DNA from: WTJD01 sp964225175 | GTDB taxonomy: Bacteria; Pseudomonadota; Gammaproteobacteria; Xanthomonadales; SZUA-36 | DNA: 64,000 nucleotides | Reading direction: 5' to 3' | NCBI GenBank assembly: GCA_964225175.1 | Contig: CAXQNK010000055.1 | Coordinates: forward strand, 3,755-67,754 | Shown: one piece after another, positions 60,333-64,000 of the stretch | Layout: each line of letters starts with the position of its first letter | How positions within the stretch are numbered: position 1 is the first letter of the stretch | Position numbers and translations under genes: made by a program | Notes under the pieces: generated by a model | Database searches by the model: none | Seen by the model: the letters and a program-made list of their open reading frames with translations, nothing else | What the model was told of the DNA's origin: nothing

Positions 60333-60914
60333 ATGTTCAAAACCATCCGAGGCCATGTTGGCCTGATGTTAACGCTCGTGGTTTTAACGGCCTGTTCCTC
60401 CGGCCCGGACATCCGGTCAGATTATGACCGCACGGTCGATTTCAGCCCATTTAAAACCTACAATTTTTTCAACCCAATGGGCATTGAAAATCCGGGCTAT
60501 TCAACGATATTTGGTTCGATTTTTCGCGAAGCCATAACGCGGGAAATGGAATCAAGGGGATACGTCATGTCGGATGATCCGGATTTGTTGATGAACGTAT
60601 CGGCTCGATTGCAGGACAAAACCAAGGTCACCACCTACAACGACCCCTATCCGCCGGGGTATTACGGGTACAGACGCGGATACTATGACCCGTGGATGGG
60701 TTATGGGTACAACAAGAGCACTCATGTCAGCCAATACACCGAGGGCACGATCAATATCGACATGGTTGACGCGCGTGCAAAGCGCATGATCTGGGAGGGC
60801 GTCGCTGTGGGTCGGCTCAAAGACAACCGCAGCAATGATGAGGTGCGAGACGCTATTAACAAGGGCGTCGCGAACATGTTCTCCGGTTATCCTTACCGTG
60901 CCGGGAACCAATGA
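60333..60914 (+). CDS. DUF4136-family lipoprotein
   Basis: Lipoprotein of 193 residues with lipobox VLTACSS (Cys about 21). The mature start SDYDRTVDFSPFKTYNFF and the body pattern (FREAITREMESRGYVMSDDPDLLMNV) are the DUF4136 hallmark. A Tyr/Gly/Pro-rich tract (YPPGYYGYRRGYYDP) lies mid-protein. Many gammaproteobacteria have such lipoproteins, but the function is unknown. It is divergent from mltF. Confidence 0.88.
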   Translation: MFKTIRGHVGLMLTLVVLTACSSGPDIRSDYDRTVDFSPFKTYNFFNPMGIENPGYSTIFGSIFREAITREMESRGYVMSDDPDLLMNVSARLQDKTKVTTYNDPYPPGYYGYRRGYYDPWMGYGYNKSTHVSQYTEGTINIDMVDARAKRMIWEGVAVGRLKDNRSNDEVRDAINKGVANMFSGYPYRAGNQ

Positions 60915-60976
60915 TCATCGCTCTGATAACGAAAACTCTGGATACGCCCCTCTGGCAAAAGGCGTTTCCGCTCAAA

Positions 60977-61006
60977 TTGTGGCGTTTTGGTTCACTGGCC
61001 TATACT
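60977..61006 (+). promoter_or_regulatory. Candidate promoter for the Wzz/kinase-like gene
   Basis: TTGTGG (60977-60982) and TATACT (61001-61006) are 18 bases apart. The -10 matches in five of six positions, the -35 in three. The ATG is about 43 bases downstream. Confidence 0.45.
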
Positions 61007-61048
61007 TAGGCGAGTGCTGAGAGTGCGTAATCGCAAAAACAGGCAAGT

Positions 61049-63148
61049 ATGAGCATTCAACAAGGTTTTGGCTCCAAGTGGAATAATGCGGCCCAGCTGC
61101 TCTGGGCGCGCAGTCGTTTTGTGTTCGCTTTAACGATGCTTGTCGGGCTAGTAGGCGTCCTGTTTTCCGTTGCCCAGAAGCCGGTTTACGAATCTACGGT
61201 GACACTCAGGATTGATGTGCCGTCCACTGTGTTGGGCCCATCATCGCCAATGTCAGACCAGATGCGACCGGAGATTGAAGCGCTCAGATCACGACAGCTT
61301 GTGGGCGCCGTGATTCAGGACCTGCAACTGCTTATTTATCCAGAATTTAATGCCGATGCAAAAATATCGGTCTTTCCTCTGCGGGTTTTCGAGAAGAGGT
61401 CGTCAGATCAAGACGTTGACTTTACCTCGATAGAGGTTGCCAATGAGCTGGTTCAGGATCCGGCGATGCTCGCTGGAATTGACCGGTTCCTTGATCGGAT
61501 GAGCGTGGTGCCAATGGGGGATTCGGGAGTGATCAAGCTCTCTTTCCGCGCCCGGGATTCGGCATTAGCGGCCGACATCGCCAATGCGCTGACGCAACGA
61601 TACATCACGGAGCGTTTGAGGAATAAGCTGGACACATTGGAAGACGCATCTGAGTTCGCTCGTGAACAGTATATCCTGTCGCGTGATGAACTCCTCGAAT
61701 CTGAACGTGCGGAGTCATTTTATCGCGAAACCTTCGATCCTGAAGATGGCGAGCGGCTTTCGTTGCTGGAGCAATCACTTGTTGATGTGGAAAGCCAGCT
61801 GAAGTTGTTGCGCGATCAGCGCCAGAGCGCGCTCAGCCTTCTCGAGCAGGTCAGATCTTGGGCACTGGAGGCAGCAAACCTCGAGCAGGTAGCCATCGAG
61901 CTCGGCGTGGACCGCTTGGAGGAGCTCGCGGCGCAACGCAGGGAACTCATCGCAATCGAGGCGCCGACCCCGATGCAAACTTCAGCATTAAATGAGTTGA
62001 ATGATGCCATACGGGCAGAAGTCGATATGGTCGTTGTGCGACTCGAGCGCAGCGTGTCTCAAGCCAGTCAGGACATACTGGTGGCCGAAACCGATTTGTC
62101 CACTTTGAAGCTGGCGTCCAGCACGCAACATAGGCGACTGTTGCAACTCAAGGACCTGCAGCGCGAAGTGGCGGTAAACAGACTTCGGTTTGAAGCCGCA
62201 GAAGATCGTCTCCGCCAGGCCAGCCCAACCCTGAAGTCGCTGCAGTCAGATGTCGCTGTGATCTCAGAGGCCAGCGAGAGTTCTGTTGCTCTCTACCCCG
62301 GGCGGACCGCACGTATCGTGTGGTTTTTGAGCGCTGGGTTCGGATTGTCGCTGCTGTTGTTGTTGATCCAGCAACTGCGCAATCCCGGGTTGCTCGGGCC
62401 GGAACAGGTTCATTCCGTTCTGGGTGAGCTGACGCTGGGCGTCATCCCCAATGTCCCAGGGTCGGACGAAATTCTTGACCTCGTGACCAAAGCGCCCGAT
62501 TCGCCGTTCACGCAGTCGATCAAAGCCTTGCGTTTGACCCTTGACCTCGCCGACATCGACAACAGGCCACGAATGGTCCAGCTGGCCTCCACGACGATTC
62601 GAGAGGGGCGAGCCTCGTTGTCTCGTGCCCTGGCAGTTAATGAGGCCCGGCAGGGTGCTAAAGTGCTGCTGATCTGCGACGTCACACGGCACGGTGGTCA
62701 GGGGGGGCTCAAAGAGAGGGGCGGAGTGACTGGGTTGATTCTGTCCGAGGGCAATGATGTATCAGAGTTCATCGGTCGGGACGAAACTTTGGGTGTGGAC
62801 GTTCTGGACCTTGGCGTGTCTGATTTTGCACGGCCGGAGATTGTGTTTTCATCCAAACGAATGTCAGCCCTGATCACTGAAATTCGGGCTCGGTATGATT
62901 TTGTCGTGATCGACACCCCGTCGCAGATGGGTTCATCGGCCACGGCAGCCTTGGGTAAGCTGGTTGATCAGACCTTGCTGGTGGCGCGTTGGGCGAGGAC
63001 GCCGAAGAAATTGGTGGCGACCACCCTGCGTAACATCAAGGTGAGCGATGTTAATGTGGCCGGTGTCGTTTTGCAGCGGGTCAACATGAAGAGATACGGG
63101 GACATCGGGTTCTCGGATTTCGGTTACCTCTACCAACACCAGCCTTGA
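61049..63148 (+). CDS. Wzz-type chain-length protein fused to a degenerate BY-kinase-like domain
   Basis: Inner-membrane protein of 699 residues. The first helix (about 27-44) and the Wzz-like periplasmic domain with a long coiled coil (about 230-400) end in a second helix at about 417-440. The cytoplasmic part has the fold of the bacterial tyrosine kinases (Wzc C-terminus), but the P-loop, normally GEGKS-like, reads REGRAS at 518-523, with the essential Lys replaced by Arg. The Walker A' LLIDAD is LLICDV. The Walker B-like VIDTPS remains. It is probably a pseudokinase. The C-terminal tail has few tyrosines. It likely controls polysaccharide length. A CheY-like gene follows. Confidence 0.85.
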   Translation: MSIQQGFGSKWNNAAQLLWARSRFVFALTMLVGLVGVLFSVAQKPVYESTVTLRIDVPSTVLGPSSPMSDQMRPEIEALRSRQLVGAVIQDLQLLIYPEFNADAKISVFPLRVFEKRSSDQDVDFTSIEVANELVQDPAMLAGIDRFLDRMSVVPMGDSGVIKLSFRARDSALAADIANALTQRYITERLRNKLDTLEDASEFAREQYILSRDELLESERAESFYRETFDPEDGERLSLLEQSLVDVESQLKLLRDQRQSALSLLEQVRSWALEAANLEQVAIELGVDRLEELAAQRRELIAIEAPTPMQTSALNELNDAIRAEVDMVVVRLERSVSQASQDILVAETDLSTLKLASSTQHRRLLQLKDLQREVAVNRLRFEAAEDRLRQASPTLKSLQSDVAVISEASESSVALYPGRTARIVWFLSAGFGLSLLLLLIQQLRNPGLLGPEQVHSVLGELTLGVIPNVPGSDEILDLVTKAPDSPFTQSIKALRLTLDLADIDNRPRMVQLASTTIREGRASLSRALAVNEARQGAKVLLICDVTRHGGQGGLKERGGVTGLILSEGNDVSEFIGRDETLGVDVLDLGVSDFARPEIVFSSKRMSALITEIRARYDFVVIDTPSQMGSSATAALGKLVDQTLLVARWARTPKKLVATTLRNIKVSDVNVAGVVLQRVNMKRYGDIGFSDFGYLYQHQP

Positions 63149-63165
63149 TAACGAGTGAATGATAA

Positions 63166-63528
63166 ATGGCTAGAATCCTGATTGCAGATGATGCGCGTAT
63201 CATGCGCAATATTCTCCGCCTCATTGTTGAAAAAATGGGGCATGACGTGGTTGGGGAAGCAGCCAGTGGCGATGAAGCGATTCAGCTTTATCAGTCCCTC
63301 CAGCCTGATCTCATGACCTTGGACATCCACATGGAGCCAACGGACGGAATACGATGCCTGCGTGACGTCATGCAGATCGATTCAAACGCACGCGTACTGA
63401 TGGTTTCCGCGGTTGGTCAGCAGAACATGATCGACAAGGCCCTTGGCCTCGGTGCGGTCGGCTACGTGACCAAACCGTTCCAGCAGGAAGAGATCGATCG
63501 CCAGGTGAATGCCGCTCTGGCTGATTGA
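63166..63528 (+). CDS. Single-domain CheY-like response regulator
   Basis: Stand-alone receiver of 120 residues with the acidic pair D8/D9, phosphoacceptor D53 (LMTLDIHM), Ser in MVSAVG and Lys in VTKPF. It has no output domain, so it acts by protein contact. It lies 17 bases after the Wzz/kinase-like gene and is probably cotranscribed, suggesting a role in polysaccharide control or a separate motility output. The stop codon abuts the convergent TPR gene. Confidence 0.92.
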   Translation: MARILIADDARIMRNILRLIVEKMGHDVVGEAASGDEAIQLYQSLQPDLMTLDIHMEPTDGIRCLRDVMQIDSNARVLMVSAVGQQNMIDKALGLGAVGYVTKPFQQEEIDRQVNAALAD

Positions 63529-64000
63529 TCATTTTTCAGGCGCCACGGCCGAGAGCAGAGATTCCAGCAGGTTTCGCGCCGACGGGTCACCCGGGTAGCG
63601 GCGGGTCAACTCCTGGGCCCACTTGATCGCGTCGTCTCTGCGTTTCAAATCCCTGTTGATCGTGGCCAGCGCGAACAGCGTGTCGCGGTTGTTCGGATGT
63701 CGAGCGTGGGTCGTCTCCAGAGTGTTCAGCGCGGCCTCAGATTGCCCCATGGAATTGAGAGCAACAGCATAAACGTATGCGAATCGAGCGTTGTCCGGCT
63801 CAAGCTCGACCGCCCTGCTCAAGGCAACAAGCGATTCATCTGCTCTCCCCGAGCGAACCAGCGCAAGTCCGAGAGCATGCTCGAGTTCAGCAGAGTCAGG
63901 TATTTGTCTGTTCGCTGTTTGTAGCGTGTCCAGGGCAAGACTGGACATACCCTGGGCACGATACAGATCAGCGATATTGATCCAGGCCGGGATGAAATCG
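63529..64000 (-). CDS. TPR protein, C-terminal part (5' end outside window)
   Basis: The last 157 codons of a tetratricopeptide-repeat protein run to the window edge with no start. An ATG at 63948 is internal: the frame before it reads AWINIADLYRAQG, a repeat in its own right. Repeats such as HALGLALVRSGRADESLVAL are clear. Similar C-termini occur in TPR/multihaem cytochrome fusions, but the N-terminus is not visible, so this stays a TPR protein of unknown role. It converges with the CheY-like gene. Confidence 0.85.
   Translation of the reverse strand, partial: DFIPAWINIADLYRAQGMSSLALDTLQTANRQIPDSAELEHALGLALVRSGRADESLVALSRAVELEPDNARFAYVYAVALNSMGQSEAALNTLETTHARHPNNRDTLFALATINRDLKRRDDAIKWAQELTRRYPGDPSARNLLESLLSAVAPEK

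Noticed and set aside
1..64000. tRNA, rRNA, CRISPR, insertion sequences, prophage
   Set aside because: I saw no T-loop-like tRNA sequences outside genes, no regularly spaced repeats, and no transposase or phage motifs.

Overview
The window is a compact stretch of chromosome from a free-living gammaproteobacterium with moderately high GC. It contains no rRNA, tRNA, CRISPR, phage or insertion-sequence genes that I can see. The gene orders aroK-aroB-SPOR-hemE, yggS-proC-yggT divergent from pilT-pilU, and tkt-gap-pgk, together with two TonB-dependent receptors, an anaplerotic GTP-type PEP carboxykinase and a FadE-type acyl-CoA dehydrogenase, point to a Xanthomonadales/Chromatiales-like lineage such as Wenzhouxiangella or Woeseia relatives. 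That placement is inference from gene content, not from a marker-gene tree.

Layout. 1-7030: a GMC oxidoreductase cut by the window edge, then an RND efflux pump, its periplasmic adaptor and an MFS-type carrier. 7003-8789: the ATPase and permease of a cobalamin/iron-type ABC importer, divergent from rppH (8871). 9446-11592: a sterol-desaturase-family membrane protein, then bfd and bfr, each behind a Fur-like site. 11593-14176: a gene-free stretch and a two-component system. 14361-20421: sufT, a BtuB-like receptor behind a cobalamin riboswitch, fadE, and a divergent TetR regulator with a candidate operator between them. 20544-24432: pckG, then an ECF sigma / membrane anti-sigma-like / SGD-repeat cell-envelope operon. 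24766-31052: a large TonB-dependent receptor followed by two TPR fusion enzymes, one with a 2-oxoglutarate/Fe(II) oxygenase domain and one with a sulfotransferase domain. 31112-37113: a pair of DUF697-type GTPases, then hemE, a SPOR protein, aroB and aroK. 37227-40860: an orphan exosortase of the XrtH type, pdxH, yjbQ, and the yggT-proC-yggS operon. 40996-45577: pilT, pilU, a second two-component system and a zinc-ribbon membrane protein. 45581-50114: a secreted protein, an outer-membrane protein, a thioredoxin-fold protein, a universal stress protein and a sodium:alanine symporter. 50254-54510: transketolase, GAPDH and PGK. 54535-60914: a patatin-like autotransporter (type Vd), a duplicated-domain secreted protein, a lipoprotein, MltF and a DUF4136 lipoprotein. 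61049-64000: a Wzz/tyrosine-kinase-like fusion with a ruined P-loop, a CheY-like receiver and the end of a TPR protein.

How the genes work together. Cobalamin uptake is represented by a riboswitch-controlled outer-membrane receptor and a separate ABC module without its binding protein. Iron storage and release (Bfr/Bfd) look Fur-controlled. Central carbon metabolism appears as pckG plus tkt-gap-pgk. Much of the rest concerns the envelope: efflux, TonB receptors, twitching-motility ATPases, lytic transglycosylase, type Vd secretion, exosortase and polysaccharide chain-length control.

Most interesting for follow-up are the receptor / TPR-oxygenase / TPR-sulfotransferase module (24766-31052), the apparently catalytically dead BY-kinase-like protein (61049-63148), the orphan exosortase (37227-37745), the tandem GTPase pair (31112-33851), and the sigma/anti-sigma/SGD-repeat operon (22426-24432). 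All family assignments come from motifs read by eye; no database search was run.
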